Shown in pieces: positions 32,749 to 43,321 of a DNA stretch of 64,000 nucleotides. The translations under genes and the position numbers were made by a program. The first letter of the stretch is position 1; the number at the start of each line of letters is the position of its first letter. Below the pieces are notes generated by a model. That model did no database searches. It was given only the letters and a program-made list of their open reading frames with translations, and was not told where the DNA came from. The stretch comes from Gammaproteobacteria bacterium MOLA455 (GTDB taxonomy: Bacteria; Pseudomonadota; Gammaproteobacteria; Pseudomonadales; Porticoccaceae), in NCBI GenBank assembly GCA_000511875.1, contig AZIN01000003.1, positions 211,034 to 275,033 of the forward strand. The letters run 5' to 3'.

Positions 32749-34491
32749 CTAACCAGTCAGCTTGCGCACTATCGCCCGTCCCAACATTCCCAACTTGTTA
32801 GTACTCAAAAATCTCGCTGCGTTGGTTTTCTCCACGCCCTGTGCATAGTTGCTGCGGCGCGAATAATCGATGTTGATGTCGAGAATCACCGGCTGGTTGT
32901 GGGAGGCGGTCTCTAAGGCATGGCGCAGGGCGACCTCTATTTCATTGTTGTGTCTGACCGGAATATAGCCGCACTCAATAGAGTCGGCGAAGGCACCCCA
33001 ATTGATATTGCCCAGTTGGGTACAGGTGGTTTGACTGTCGCTAACAGGTTGGCTGTGATTGATGCGCGAGAGTTTTCCGTCGTTGAATATGCAGTAGATG
33101 GTGCCGAGATTTTCCCGTACCGCGGTGAGTGCTTCCATGCCGCTCATCAGCATGGCGCCGTCGCCGACTATACCTATAACCTGCTTGTCGGGATTGACCA
33201 GCTTTACTGCGTTGACCGCGGGCACGCAGTAACCCATAGCATTTGAACTTGAGGGCGAAATAAAGCTGCGCGGGCTACTAATCGGCATTAACTCGGCGGC
33301 GAGATAGGTGTGCAGGCCGTCGTCGGTAATTACAATGGCGTCGTCGCTGACTGCGGCTCGGAGCTTGTCAAAAAACACTGCGGGGTTAACTAGGCCTTTA
33401 CTGTTATGGCCCAGCCACTCTTTTTTAAACAAGGCTTTTTGGATGGCGATATCGTCGACTAAGGCTTTTCTGCTGGTCGCTGGGGGCTGTTGCTCTTGAA
33501 GTTTGTAGAGCAGGTCGGTGGCGATCTGTTGGATATTGCCATGCAGTGCGGTAACGGTTTCTGGCTCGTCGCAGCTGTTTTGTTCGTTGGTAATATAAAT
33601 AATATTTTCAGGGAGTTCTGCACTGCCGCCAGCCGTATCCGCTTCATTGAGATTCGTGCCTATGGCGAGCAGGCAGTCACAATCTTTAAAGGCATTTTCG
33701 GCGCTGGGAACAGCAGCAGGGCCAAAGATCATGCCGGCGTGCAATGGATGCTGGGCGGGAAAGCTACTGACCCCGGAGAGGGTGGTGCAGACTGGTGCGC
33801 CGATCTGCTGGGCTAGGGCAATTATTTCGCTGTGGGCGTCCACTGCACCCCAGCCGACAATAATACCGGGAGACTCTGCTTGAAGTAGTTGTGCCGCGGC
33901 ATTGTTTAAAACCACATTACTGATGACTTCGGCTTCTTCATTGGGGCTTTGGCTCTTCTGATCGTAGAGTGGCAGAGGTTCGTCTATCGCGGCGGAGAGC
34001 ATTTGGACGGCGAGAGGGATTTCGACAAATACTGGCCCTGGTCGATCACTGGTGGCGACTCTGTAGGCGGTAAATAATGTCTCGACGATGTGTTGCTGGT
34101 CGCTGATGCTGTAGATTGCTTTGGTCAGGTGTTTGAGGATTTCTTTGGCGTCGATGGAGGGATAACCGCTTTGCTCATTGCCGGAAGCGCCGGCAATTAC
34201 CAACAACGGAATCCCCGCCAAGTAGGCTTCGGCTATGCCACTGCATGCATGAGTCACACCGGAACCGGATACGATCAGCATAGTGCCGACGCTGCCGGCC
34301 GCAGAACGGCTGACTGCGTCGGCCATAAAGGCGGCGTTCATTTCGTGATTAACGAGAAGCGGGGTGATCTGCTCTGACTGATTTAGCTGGTCATAGATCT
34401 CGGCGTTTTGCACCCCGGGTATTCCAAAAGTATGGGTAATACCGAGCTGTTCCAGTGCGTACTGGGTTAACCACGCGCCGCTTTTATTCAT
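32749..34491 (-). CDS. Thiamine diphosphate-dependent enzyme, acetolactate synthase-like
   Basis: A 580-residue ThDP enzyme with the three-domain POX/AHAS/benzoylformate decarboxylase layout. Catalytic Glu is in VNHEMNAAFMADAVSR; the central domain is seen in IIVGWGAVDAHSEIIALAQQIGAPVCTT; the ThDP/Mg motif is GDGAMLMSGMEAL ... CIFNDGKLSRI. It has no neighbouring small regulatory subunit, so it is probably not the biosynthetic AHAS, and the substrate remains open. ATG 34491 is preferred to a TTG three bases upstream. It follows rsxE on the same strand but is unlikely to belong to that complex. Confidence 0.82.
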   Translation of the reverse strand: MNKSGAWLTQYALEQLGITHTFGIPGVQNAEIYDQLNQSEQITPLLVNHEMNAAFMADAVSRSAAGSVGTMLIVSGSGVTHACSGIAEAYLAGIPLLVIAGASGNEQSGYPSIDAKEILKHLTKAIYSISDQQHIVETLFTAYRVATSDRPGPVFVEIPLAVQMLSAAIDEPLPLYDQKSQSPNEEAEVISNVVLNNAAAQLLQAESPGIIVGWGAVDAHSEIIALAQQIGAPVCTTLSGVSSFPAQHPLHAGMIFGPAAVPSAENAFKDCDCLLAIGTNLNEADTAGGSAELPENIIYITNEQNSCDEPETVTALHGNIQQIATDLLYKLQEQQPPATSRKALVDDIAIQKALFKKEWLGHNSKGLVNPAVFFDKLRAAVSDDAIVITDDGLHTYLAAELMPISSPRSFISPSSSNAMGYCVPAVNAVKLVNPDKQVIGIVGDGAMLMSGMEALTAVRENLGTIYCIFNDGKLSRINHSQPVSDSQTTCTQLGNINWGAFADSIECGYIPVRHNNEIEVALRHALETASHNQPVILDINIDYSRRSNYAQGVEKTNAARFLSTNKLGMLGRAIVRKLTG

Positions 34492-34522
34492 CAAACTTTA
34501 CCGTCCCTGTGTAAGCTTTTTG

Positions 34523-35278
34523 TTAGCTAATATGACCTGTGGTTCTGATGCGCTTGGCTCCGACAACCGGACGATCTTTCTTCGCATCGGCGCGGCGTTT
34601 AAAAGCCGCGTCGATGTAATTTTTACCCGCAATCAACAGGCCGGTTACCAAGAATGCACCCGGGGGTAACACTGCGATCAAGAAGCTGTAGTTCTCGCCG
34701 AAGGGCTGCAACATCCAACCGTTGGCAACCGGGCCAAACAGCAGGTGCATGCTGGCGAATAGCGTGCCCTGGCCAAACAGTTCGCGAATCGCGCCTAGCG
34801 CGACCAAGACCAGTAAGAAGCCCAGTCCCATCATCAAGCCATCAAGAGCAGCTAAGCCTACATGGTGTTTGCTGGCAAAGGCTTCAGCGCGGCCAAGGAT
34901 GGCACAGTTAGTGACGATCAGCGGGATAAAAATACCTAGAATCTGATAGAGGTCATAGGTGTAGGCTTTCATTAATAGTTCGGCGCAGGTGACAAAGGCG
35001 GCGATAATAATGACAAAGGCGGGCAGTCTGACGGCATCGCTAACATGGTTGCGAATCAGTGAGACTATGGTGTTAGAGCCGATTAGTACCGCCATGGTGG
35101 CAAGACCCAAACCCAAAGCGTTGACTACACTGCCGGTGACCGCCAGCAGCGGGCACAGCCCGAGCAGTTGTACCAGCGCCGGATTATTCGTCCAGAGGCC
35201 GTTTTTGGTGACTTCGGCAATGCTGGGGCCTTCAGTAGTGACCTCGGTAGTAGCCTCGGTAGTAACGTCGCTGTTCAT
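34523..35278 (-). CDS. rsxE: Rnf/Rsx electron transport complex subunit E
   Basis: Integral membrane subunit of the ion-translocating Rnf complex, which couples electron transfer between ferredoxin-like carriers and NAD(H) to ion movement, or reduces SoxR. Typical sequence: [30 protein letters not shown] and [15 protein letters not shown]. The N-terminus carries three threonine/glutamate units ([12 protein letters not shown]) from a 12-bp repeat right behind the start codon. Its start overlaps the rsxG stop by four bases. Confidence 0.95.
   Translation of the reverse strand: MNSDVTTEATTEVTTEGPSIAEVTKNGLWTNNPALVQLLGLCPLLAVTGSVVNALGLGLATMAVLIGSNTIVSLIRNHVSDAVRLPAFVIIIAAFVTCAELLMKAYTYDLYQILGIFIPLIVTNCAILGRAEAFASKHHVGLAALDGLMMGLGFLLVLVALGAIRELFGQGTLFASMHLLFGPVANGWMLQPFGENYSFLIAVLPPGAFLVTGLLIAGKNYIDAAFKRRADAKKDRPVVGAKRIRTTGHIS
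35231..35278 (-). repeat. 12-bp tandem units at the rsxE start
   Basis: On the plus strand the units are TTCAGTAGTGAC, CTCGGTAGTAGC and CTCGGTAGTAAC (35231-35266), followed by a diverged unit with the start codon. They encode the repeated TTEV/TTEA residues before the conserved RsxE region. Confidence 0.85.
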
Positions 35279-35937
35279 AGTACTGCCTGTTTGTTTTCAC
35301 GTGCGGCGTTCGCGGCGGCGATCTGTAATAGACGCTCGCGATCATCCTCAAAGTATTGCAGCGTTTTAAGAACTTGGTTGATTACTGCCCTAGGGGTAAT
35401 GGTGGCCCCGGTAAATTGGTCGTAATCGCCGCCTTCCTTTTTCACTTTCCAGCCGCCGGCTTGTGGGTTGACCAGAGACTTGCCGTTAAAACTCAGAATC
35501 CAGTCGCTCTTTTTCAGATCCACTTTGTCGCCGAGGCCTGGGGTTTCGCGATGCTCTGCTACACGCACGCCGGCAATGGCGCCATTAAAGTTAATTCCGA
35601 TAATCATCGAAATAGCACCACTGTAACCATCTGGTGTCACCGCGGGAATAATAGCCGCTACTGGCTGACCCTGATCCCGAGCAATATGAATATTGCCGCC
35701 TTTTTTCAGACCCAATGTCGCCCAGTACTGTTCGGGCACTGGTTGCACATCCATCAACATATCGTTGTCATGACGCTCTAGGGGAATAATCTCTAGCAGT
35801 GCCCGTTGGGCTGCTGCACGCTCTGACTGTTCGATGCGCTCATAGGTCAGCTCATTAGTGGTGGCCAAAATCAGTGAGGTGACCAGTGCAAAGAGGGCGA
35901 GGGCTATGCTGTTAAAACCCATTGATTTGATAATCAT
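35275..35937 (-). CDS. rsxG: Rnf/Rsx complex subunit G
   Basis: FMN-carrying periplasm-facing subunit with one N-terminal helix. The covalent flavin site S(T)GAT is seen as [13 protein letters not shown] near residue 175, preceded by [17 protein letters not shown]. At 220 residues it is the usual size. It overlaps rsxD by one base and rsxE by four. Confidence 0.95.
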   Translation of the reverse strand: MIIKSMGFNSIALALFALVTSLILATTNELTYERIEQSERAAAQRALLEIIPLERHDNDMLMDVQPVPEQYWATLGLKKGGNIHIARDQGQPVAAIIPAVTPDGYSGAISMIIGINFNGAIAGVRVAEHRETPGLGDKVDLKKSDWILSFNGKSLVNPQAGGWKVKKEGGDYDQFTGATITPRAVINQVLKTLQYFEDDRERLLQIAAANAARENKQAVL

Positions 35938-37001
35938 CAGTCTTCCTCCTTTTCCGTGGCTCTGCGTCTGTCAGTATGACCATAGGTGCGTGGCAAAGTG
36001 TAGTTGTCGATAAAAGGTGCGGCAAAATTGGCCAGCAACACGGCAAAGGCGACGGCATCTGGATAGTTGCCCCAGGCGCGAATCACATAGACCAGCACGC
36101 CGATCAGGACGCCGAATATCAGGCGACCGCGATTGCTCACTGCCGACGATACTGGGTCGGTGAGAATAAAGAATGCCCCCATCATCGAGGCGCCACTAAA
36201 CAGGTGCATCAGTGGCGAACCCGGGCTTGAAGAGCTGCCGGAATCCCAAAAGATAATCGACATCAACGCCAGAGCGCCGAGCATGCCCACAGGGCCGTGC
36301 CAGGTGAAAATGCGCTGGTATAGCAGAATAATACCGCCGAGCAGGAAGCCGAGATTGACCCATTCCCAACCGGCACCAGCGAACATGGCCTGATTAAATA
36401 GCGGTTCGCGATCATAGACCTGATCCACCAACAGACCGCTGCTGTGCTTAAAGACATCCAGTGGCGTAGCGCCAGTGACGCCGTCTGCTGGACTGTAGCC
36501 AGCAAAGACAATTTGCAGTGATTCGACCAAGCCAGGGTGCGCTGCTCCAGCAGGTAGCAGGGCAAGCGGTGCCACCCAGGTGGTCATTTGAATCGGGAAG
36601 GAGATCAGCAGAACCACATAGCCAACCATTGCCGGATTAAAGGGGTTATAGCCAAGGCCGCCATACAATTGCTTGGCCACCACTATGGAGAACACTGTGC
36701 CCACTACCACCACCCACCAGGGTGCCAGTGGCGGTAGGGCGAGGCCCAATAAGACCGCAGTGACAACGGCGCTGTAGTCGCCGAGATAAAAACTGATAGA
36801 GCGACCACGCATTTTGACAATCGCCGCTTCGCAGCAAACCGCTGTCACTGATGCCAACACCACATTGATAAAGCTACCCCAGCCAAACTGCCAGGTCAGT
36901 GCCGCGAGACCTGGAATAGTTGCCAGCAACACTAACTTCATCACCTGAGACGTGTTTTGCGCTGCATGGGCGTGGGGTGAAGAGACCTGTTTAAATGCCA
37001 T
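35937..37001 (-). CDS. rsxD: Rnf/Rsx complex subunit D
   Basis: Membrane subunit homologous to NqrB, with covalent FMN. Features are SSPHAHAAQNTSQVMKLVLLATIPGL at the N-terminus, GGLGYNPFNPAMVGYVVLLISFP, and SGVTGATPLDV-like sequence (DGVTGATPLDVFK, flavinylation Thr). It has 354 residues and about ten helices. Confidence 0.95.
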   Translation of the reverse strand: MAFKQVSSPHAHAAQNTSQVMKLVLLATIPGLAALTWQFGWGSFINVVLASVTAVCCEAAIVKMRGRSISFYLGDYSAVVTAVLLGLALPPLAPWWVVVVGTVFSIVVAKQLYGGLGYNPFNPAMVGYVVLLISFPIQMTTWVAPLALLPAGAAHPGLVESLQIVFAGYSPADGVTGATPLDVFKHSSGLLVDQVYDREPLFNQAMFAGAGWEWVNLGFLLGGIILLYQRIFTWHGPVGMLGALALMSIIFWDSGSSSSPGSPLMHLFSGASMMGAFFILTDPVSSAVSNRGRLIFGVLIGVLVYVIRAWGNYPDAVAFAVLLANFAAPFIDNYTLPRTYGHTDRRRATEKEED

Positions 37002-38782
37002 TATTCTGCCAACTCCGCGAGCTTGGATTTGGATTGCTCAAGTTTTTGTCGCGTGTTTTCCACTGCGGCGCTGAGCTTGTCCTGTTTGCCACTGTCTTCA
37101 TTTATAGCTTCGGCGAGTTTCTCTTCGGCCATTTTTAGGCGTTGCTCTGCACTGGCAATAGTACGCTCAAGCTTTGCTCGCTGATCTTCAGGGTTGGCTT
37201 GTTTGGCGGCGGCACGAGCCTGAGCTGCGGCAATAATATCCGCAGCTGAGGAAGTGGGTACGGCACCAGCGGGAGAGGCAGTTGCTGGTGCACTTGGCGC
37301 TGCGCCACCATTAGCTGTCGCCGCGAGATGATCGGCCTTGGCCTGCTGAGTCGCTTCGCGACGTGCGGCGCGTTTGGCTTCTTTTTCCCGCTCCGCCTGT
37401 TCTATGCGCTCTTTGTGAAACTCGAAGCGCTCCCGGGCGTGATCGGATTTAACTTTTTCTTCCCGGGCCTTACGGATATCACCTTTGGCGGCGCGATAGT
37501 ATTGCACCAGGGGAATGTTGCTCGGGCAGACATAAGAGCAGGCACCACATTCTATGCAGTCAAACAGATTGTGCGCTTCGAGACGGTCGTGTTCCTCCGC
37601 TTGAGCATACCAAAACAGCTGTTGCGGCAGCAGAGAAACCGGGCAGGCTTCGGCACACATGCCGCAGCGAATGCAGGGCTGAGCCGGGTCATCGTCGGGA
37701 ATCTCGGCGTAGCTGGGAGCCAGAATACAGTTGGTGGTTTTGACTATGGGTACATCCGCAGAGGGCAGAGTGAAGCCCATCATAGGTCCGCCCATTATCA
37801 CTCGGCCACCGGCCTGACCATCAAATTGGTTGTGCTCAAGGAGATGTCTAACCGGGGTGCCGATCAGAGTGTCGTAGTTGCGCGGTGTACCCACGGCATC
37901 ACCGGTGACTGTAGTGACCCGGGAAATCAGTGGCTCGCCATCGATAACAGCGCGCTTGATTGCATAGGTGGTACCAATATTGATACAGACAATGCCTTCG
38001 TCGGCGGGTAACTTGCCGGCGGGTAATTCTTTGCCGGTAAGAATATAAATGAGCTGTTTCTCGCCACCGGAGGGGTATTTGGTCGGGAACACAACTACCG
38101 AAATGCCACTGTCTTCCACATGAGGAGCCAGGGCGGCAATGGCTTCCGGCTTGTTGTCTTCGATGCCGATCATAATATTGGTCGGGTGATCGAGAATCGC
38201 ACTGAGGATCTTAATCCCCTCGACAATTTCACCGGCACGCTCGCGAATCGCAGAGTCATCAGCGGTGATATAGGGCTCACATTCAGTGGCATTCACAATC
38301 AGGGTGTCGATAGGGCGCTGACGTCCGGGGTTGAGTTTAACCGCCGATGGGAAACCGGCGCCGCCCATGCCAGAGATGCCGGCATTGCCAACCATCTCAA
38401 TAAGCTTGCTTGGCGTGATATGTTCGTAGTCACTAATACCCTGGTGCTCAATCCACGTATCGGCACCGTCGGTGGTGATTTCGATACAGGGGGCGAGCAT
38501 GCCTGATGCGTGAGCAATAGGTCTGTGTTCTATGGCACTGATGGTGCCAGAGGAGGGCGCATGCATGGGAATGCTCACCAAGCCTGCGGCCTGAGCAATG
38601 ACCTGACCTTTAAGGACCTGCTGACCGATTTCCACGCAGGGAGTAGCTGGGGCGCCAATGTGTTGGCTCAGTGGAATAATCAGCTTCTCTGGAATCGGCA
38701 ATTGACCAATTGGTTGAGTTAACGACTGATGTTTGTTTTCCGGAGGATGTACGCCACCGGGTGTAACCCAGGTTCTACTCAT
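37001..38782 (-). CDS. rsxC: Rnf/Rsx complex subunit C
   Basis: Peripheral NADH/FMN/iron-sulphur subunit. N-terminal GGVHPPENK, a Rossmann-like core ([22 protein letters not shown]), and two 4Fe-4S motifs ([19 protein letters not shown] and [19 protein letters not shown]). The C-terminal 170 residues are an Ala/Glu/Lys-rich coiled coil, a variable tail common in gammaproteobacterial RsxC. It overlaps rsxB by four bases. Confidence 0.96.
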   Translation of the reverse strand: MSRTWVTPGGVHPPENKHQSLTQPIGQLPIPEKLIIPLSQHIGAPATPCVEIGQQVLKGQVIAQAAGLVSIPMHAPSSGTISAIEHRPIAHASGMLAPCIEITTDGADTWIEHQGISDYEHITPSKLIEMVGNAGISGMGGAGFPSAVKLNPGRQRPIDTLIVNATECEPYITADDSAIRERAGEIVEGIKILSAILDHPTNIMIGIEDNKPEAIAALAPHVEDSGISVVVFPTKYPSGGEKQLIYILTGKELPAGKLPADEGIVCINIGTTYAIKRAVIDGEPLISRVTTVTGDAVGTPRNYDTLIGTPVRHLLEHNQFDGQAGGRVIMGGPMMGFTLPSADVPIVKTTNCILAPSYAEIPDDDPAQPCIRCGMCAEACPVSLLPQQLFWYAQAEEHDRLEAHNLFDCIECGACSYVCPSNIPLVQYYRAAKGDIRKAREEKVKSDHARERFEFHKERIEQAEREKEAKRAARREATQQAKADHLAATANGGAAPSAPATASPAGAVPTSSAADIIAAAQARAAAKQANPEDQRAKLERTIASAEQRLKMAEEKLAEAINEDSGKQDKLSAAVENTRQKLEQSKSKLAELAE

Positions 38783-39408
38783 GCTGCATCCTCGCTGTGA
38801 ACTGCAGGGCTAACTTCGCCGCGGCGATCAGTGGCAATCATTTGGCCTGGCTTGGCCGGGATTGACCACTTCCAGTCGGCAATGGTTTCTGCAACTGGCA
38901 ACATATCGATGCAGTCTACTGGGCAGGGCTCAACGCAGAGGTCACAGCCAGTGCACTCGTCGGTAATGACCGTATGCATTAATTTTGCTGCGCCCAAAAT
39001 GGCGTCCACAGGGCAGGCTTGAATGCATTTGGTGCAGCCGATGCATTCATCTTCACGAATATAGGCGACGGTTTTGACTTCGCTCTCTACGCCGTGTTCC
39101 GCATCCAGTTCTGGTGCCGGCACATCCAGCAGATTGGCGATGGCGTTAATCGTCGACTGGCCACCGGGAGGACACTTGTTGATTACGTCGCCAGCGGCGA
39201 TCGATTCGGCATAGGGCCGGCAGCCGGGAAAGCCACATTGGCCGCACTGAGTTTGCGGCAACAGCTCGTCGATCTGCTCGACAATCGGGTCGCCGACAAC
39301 CTTAAATTTTTCCGCAGCGAATCCCAGCAGCGCGCCGAAGACAATCGACAGGCCGACTAGGGCAACCAGTGCCGCAAGAATGGGGTTTTGCGCGATAAGT
39401 TCAATCAT
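38779..39408 (-). CDS. rsxB: Rnf/Rsx complex subunit B
   Basis: Membrane-anchored ferredoxin-like subunit: an N-terminal helix, the [17 protein letters not shown] four-cysteine cluster, and two further 4Fe-4S clusters ([37 protein letters not shown]). It has 209 residues and directly abuts rsxA. Confidence 0.96.
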   Translation of the reverse strand: MIELIAQNPILAALVALVGLSIVFGALLGFAAEKFKVVGDPIVEQIDELLPQTQCGQCGFPGCRPYAESIAAGDVINKCPPGGQSTINAIANLLDVPAPELDAEHGVESEVKTVAYIREDECIGCTKCIQACPVDAILGAAKLMHTVITDECTGCDLCVEPCPVDCIDMLPVAETIADWKWSIPAKPGQMIATDRRGEVSPAVHSEDAA

Positions 39409-39984
39409 TTACACAAGTCCACTGAAGCCCATAAAGGCCAGTGACATCAGTCCGGCAGTAACCATGGCGATGGCAGCCCCTTTAAATGACTCGGGTACAT
39501 CCGCCGCCGCTAGACGCTCACGCATAGCGGAGAACAGAATCAGCACCAGTGAAAAACCAGCCCCGGCACCAAAACCATAGAGGGAAGACTGCACAAAGTT
39601 GAGATCTTTGGAGGTATTCTGCAAGGCCACACCCAGTACCGCACAGTTGGTGGTAATCAGGGGCAGAAACACACCGAGCACGCGATAGAGCAGCGGGCTG
39701 GTTTTTTCGATAAACATTTTGGTGAACTGGACCACGGCGGCAATCACCAGAATAAAGGCGATGGTACGCAGATAGATCAGCCCCAGAGGCTCAAGCACCA
39801 TGGCGTTGACTATATAGCTGGCCATGGCTGTGAGGGTCAGTACAAAGGTCGTGGCCGCAGCCATGCCGATGGCGGATTCCAGTTTATTCGAGACACCCAT
39901 AAATGGGCAGAGTCCGAGGAACTGTACCAGTACATAGTTGTTGATCAGTATCGAACTGACCAGAATGACTGCAAATTCTGCCAT
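39409..39984 (-). CDS. rsxA: Rnf/Rsx complex subunit A
   Basis: Six-helix membrane subunit and first gene of the operon. [28 protein letters not shown] and [13 protein letters not shown] are family signatures, with inverted topology relative to RsxE. It has 191 residues. The 185-bp spacer to metG should hold the operon promoter, although no clear element was recognised. Confidence 0.96.
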   Translation of the reverse strand: MAEFAVILVSSILINNYVLVQFLGLCPFMGVSNKLESAIGMAAATTFVLTLTAMASYIVNAMVLEPLGLIYLRTIAFILVIAAVVQFTKMFIEKTSPLLYRVLGVFLPLITTNCAVLGVALQNTSKDLNFVQSSLYGFGAGAGFSLVLILFSAMRERLAAADVPESFKGAAIAMVTAGLMSLAFMGFSGLV

Positions 39985-40169
39985 GCTAAAACGCCAAACC
40001 TTGTGTTGGCTGCCATTATCGTGGAATCAACTAGCTTGATTCAACTCATATGCAGCAGGTGGTTAGTTCTTTTATGAATAAGTAGTAACTGCAAAATCAG
40101 CTACGCCCTAAAGGCTTCTCGGCTGCTTTTTAATCTCCCACAGTTATACGCAGGGATCAGACTTGTTGA

Positions 40170-42191
40170 TCAGCTAACCCGCTGGCCTGGCTGTGCACCG
40201 CTATGCGGTTCCAGCAGGTAAATTCCCTTGTTATCAGCGGCTGCCAGTACCATGCCTTCAGACATACCAAAGCGCATTTTCCGCGGCGCCAGATTGGCGA
40301 CCATCACTGTCAGCCGGCCCTCTAAATCTTCCGGCTTATAGGAAGACTTAATCCCCGAGAATACCTGACGGGTTTCGCCGCCGAGATCGAGAATCAGCTG
40401 CAGTAACTTGTCGGCGCCCTCAACATGGGAGGCTGTGACAATGCGCGCTACTCGGAGATCCACCTTGGCAAATTCATCAAAGTTAATTTCTGCGGCTATA
40501 GGATCATCCGCCAGTGGGCCTTCAATGGGTTTTGCCACAGCCAGAGCAGTCTCTTCTTTGCTGGCGTCAAGCATTGCATCCACCTTGTCTTTTTCTATGC
40601 GAATCATTAGTGGCTTAAAGGGTTTCAACTGATGACCAAGCAATGGCTGTGCCGCACTTTCCCAACTCAATGTATCGTTGAGGAACTCTTCAGCGGCAAC
40701 AGTCATGGCGGGTACTACTGGCTTTAGGTAGGTCATCAGCACACGGAACATATTGATGCCCTGAGAGCAGATGTCCTGCACCTGCTGCTGCATGCCCTCC
40801 TGCTTATTTAGTTTCCACGGCTCTTTAGCGGCAATGTATTCATTGGCTGCATCGGCCTGAGCCATAATCTCGCGGATCGCTTTACTAAAGTCGCGGTTCT
40901 CATAGTGGTTGGCAATGCTTTCCGCCGCGCCACTCACCTGGGCCCAGAGCTCCGGGTTATCTACATTGGTCGACAGCACACCGTCGTTGCCATTGGCAAT
41001 AAACTTGGCACAGCGGCTGGCAATATTCACTACCTTGCCGACCAAGTCGCTGTTGACCTTCTGCTGGAAGTCCTCGAGATTGAGATCTATATCTTCCACC
41101 GAGCCCGACAGTTTCGAAGCGTAGTAATAACGCAGATAATCCGGATCCAAGTGATCGAGATAGCAGCGCGCATTAATAAAAGTGCCGCGAGATTTCGACA
41201 TCTTCTTGCCGTTAACCGTGACAAAGCCGTGGACACAGATCTTGGTGGGGGTGCGGAACTGGGCGCTGCTCAACATGGCGGGCCAAAACAGCGCGTGGAA
41301 GTTAACTATGTCTTTGCCAATAAAGTGGTACAACTCAGTGGTGCTGTCAGCCTTCCAATAGTGATCAAAATCCATGCCTTCGCGATCACAGAGATTTTTA
41401 AAGCTGGCCATATAGCCGATGGGTGCATCCAGCCAGACATAAAAATACTTGCCCGGTGCATCGGGGATTTCAAAACCAAAGTAGGGTGCGTCGCGACTGA
41501 TATCCCACTCTTGCAGGCCACTGTCTAGCCATTCGCCGAGTTTATTGGCCACTTCTTCCTGCACCGCGCCACTGCGCGTCCACTCTTGCAGGAACTGAGT
41601 GAATTCAGGCAGCTTAAAGAAATAGTGAGTCGAGGCTTTTTCAACGGGGGTGGCGCCGGAGATCGCCGACACCGGATTGATCAGATCAATCGGCGAATAG
41701 GTTGCGCCGCACGCTTCGCAGTTGTCGCCGTACTGATCTTCGGTTTTACACTTAGGGCAGGTGCCCTTGATATAGCGATCCGCCAAAAACAAATTTTTCT
41801 CTGGATCAAAGGCCTGAGTAATCTCGCGCTTGGCAATATGGCCATTAGCGTTTAGACGGTTGTATATAAGCTCAGAGAATTCGCGATTCTCTTCCGAGTG
41901 AGTGGTGTGATAGTTATCCACACTGATCAGGAAGTCTTTAAAGTCCGCCTCATGAATCGCCCGCATATCCGCAATATGCTGCTCAGCGCTAATGCCCTTC
42001 TCATCTGCCTTGAGCATAATCGCAGTTCCATGAGCATCATCGGCGGAAAGGTAGTAACATTCATGGCCGCGCATTCTCTGGAAGCGCACCCAGACATCGG
42101 TTTGGGTATACTCCAAAACATGCCCAAGATGGAGTGCAGCATTAGCATAGGGAAGAGCGTTAGTGACCAGAATCTGACGTTTTGATGGCAT
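40170..42191 (-). CDS. metG: Methionyl-tRNA synthetase
   Basis: Charges tRNA-Met. Class I signatures are visible: [14 protein letters not shown] (HIGH motif) and [10 protein letters not shown] (KMSKS). The four-cysteine zinc knuckle ([21 protein letters not shown]) and the C-terminal tRNA-binding (Trbp111-like) domain ([26 protein letters not shown]) are present. At 673 residues it is the full E. coli-type enzyme. It is divergent from mrp, the usual gammaproteobacterial arrangement. Confidence 0.98.
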   Translation of the reverse strand: MPSKRQILVTNALPYANAALHLGHVLEYTQTDVWVRFQRMRGHECYYLSADDAHGTAIMLKADEKGISAEQHIADMRAIHEADFKDFLISVDNYHTTHSEENREFSELIYNRLNANGHIAKREITQAFDPEKNLFLADRYIKGTCPKCKTEDQYGDNCEACGATYSPIDLINPVSAISGATPVEKASTHYFFKLPEFTQFLQEWTRSGAVQEEVANKLGEWLDSGLQEWDISRDAPYFGFEIPDAPGKYFYVWLDAPIGYMASFKNLCDREGMDFDHYWKADSTTELYHFIGKDIVNFHALFWPAMLSSAQFRTPTKICVHGFVTVNGKKMSKSRGTFINARCYLDHLDPDYLRYYYASKLSGSVEDIDLNLEDFQQKVNSDLVGKVVNIASRCAKFIANGNDGVLSTNVDNPELWAQVSGAAESIANHYENRDFSKAIREIMAQADAANEYIAAKEPWKLNKQEGMQQQVQDICSQGINMFRVLMTYLKPVVPAMTVAAEEFLNDTLSWESAAQPLLGHQLKPFKPLMIRIEKDKVDAMLDASKEETALAVAKPIEGPLADDPIAAEINFDEFAKVDLRVARIVTASHVEGADKLLQLILDLGGETRQVFSGIKSSYKPEDLEGRLTVMVANLAPRKMRFGMSEGMVLAAADNKGIYLLEPHSGAQPGQRVS

Positions 42192-42376
42192 GGTAAAGTT
42201 TCTTGTTTTAGGGACTATTGAGAATGCTATTTACAGCGCAAGGTACAACGCATGTCAGCGCCTGTAGTTTAGCGCGTAACTATAGCGATTTTACACGTAC
42301 TTTTCATGTGCAATCGCCTGCGAAATAGCCTCTATAATCCAATCCAGTTAAAAATCGGCCATAACGGAGTAAATCA

Positions 42377-43180
42377 GTGTTAGCTCAAGTAAAACAGATC
42401 ATTGCAGTGGCATCAGGTAAAGGTGGCGTGGGTAAATCCACCACCGCAGTCAATCTGGCGCTCGCTCTTCAGGCCGAGGGAAAAAAAGTCGGTCTGCTGG
42501 ACGCTGATATCTATGGCCCCAGTATCGCCATGATGCTGGGCGTGGCCGAAGGAACACGCCCGGCCATAGCGGATGGTAAATCCTTCACACCAATCATGGC
42601 CCACGGCCTTGAAACCATGTCCATGGCCTATCTAGTGAGCGACAAAACCCCCATGGCTTGGCGCGGGCCCATGGCCAGCGGCGCACTGCAACAAATATTA
42701 GAGCAGACTGATTGGGGCGGGCTCGATGTGTTGGTGGTGGATATGCCACCAGGCACCGGCGATATTCAACTGACCTTGGCACAAAAAGCTGCAGTTGCGG
42801 GTGCGGTTATTGTTACCACACCTCAGGACATAGCGTTGCTCGATGCGCAAAAAGGCATCGAAATGTTTACCAAAGTAAAAATCCCAGTGCTCGGTATTGT
42901 TGAAAATATGGCCGTGCACCTGTGCAGCAACTGTGGCCATGAAGACCATATCTTCGGTAGTGGCGGAGGCGAGAAAGTCGCCGCAGATTACAGCACCCAA
43001 CTGCTTGGCAGTATGCCTCTGGATAGAAGCATTCGTGAGCGTGGTGATTCGGGTCTGCCTTCAGTTGCGGCTGAGCCGGAGAGTGATATTGCTCAGCGTT
43101 ATGGCAGCGTGGCACGACAGGTGATTGAGCAGCTGGCAGCCCTGGACGATAGCAGTGGACCGGAGATTGTGTTTGATTAG
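42377..43180 (+). CDS. apbC: Mrp/ApbC family iron-sulphur cluster carrier ATPase
   Basis: P-loop protein that carries and inserts Fe-S clusters. The deviant Walker A is AVASGKGGVGKSTTAVNLALAL; DADIYGPSIAMMLG and VVDMPPGTGDIQLTL follow, then the cluster-binding C-x2-C region (VHLCSNCGHEDHIFGSGGG). At 267 residues it lacks the N-terminal DUF59 domain found in longer Mrp proteins. It starts at GTG 42377, seven bases after GGAG. Confidence 0.93.
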   Translation: MLAQVKQIIAVASGKGGVGKSTTAVNLALALQAEGKKVGLLDADIYGPSIAMMLGVAEGTRPAIADGKSFTPIMAHGLETMSMAYLVSDKTPMAWRGPMASGALQQILEQTDWGGLDVLVVDMPPGTGDIQLTLAQKAAVAGAVIVTTPQDIALLDAQKGIEMFTKVKIPVLGIVENMAVHLCSNCGHEDHIFGSGGGEKVAADYSTQLLGSMPLDRSIRERGDSGLPSVAAEPESDIAQRYGSVARQVIEQLAALDDSSGPEIVFD

Positions 43181-43321
43181 GGGTTTGTTGAGCAAATAAA
43201 TGGGGTGTGGATTGCCGGAAGCCATATTTTGCAATCCTTAGGTTTTTTACCTAGGCTGAGAGGAGTGGATTAATCTGGAAGCATCAGGATGATGTTTTGA
43301 ATTATTACAGGAAGTACTAAT

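Noticed and set aside
32749-34491. Biosynthetic acetolactate synthase large subunit (ilvB/ilvG)
   Set aside because: No small-subunit gene or ilv neighbours are present, and the sequence only supports the broader ThDP-enzyme family.
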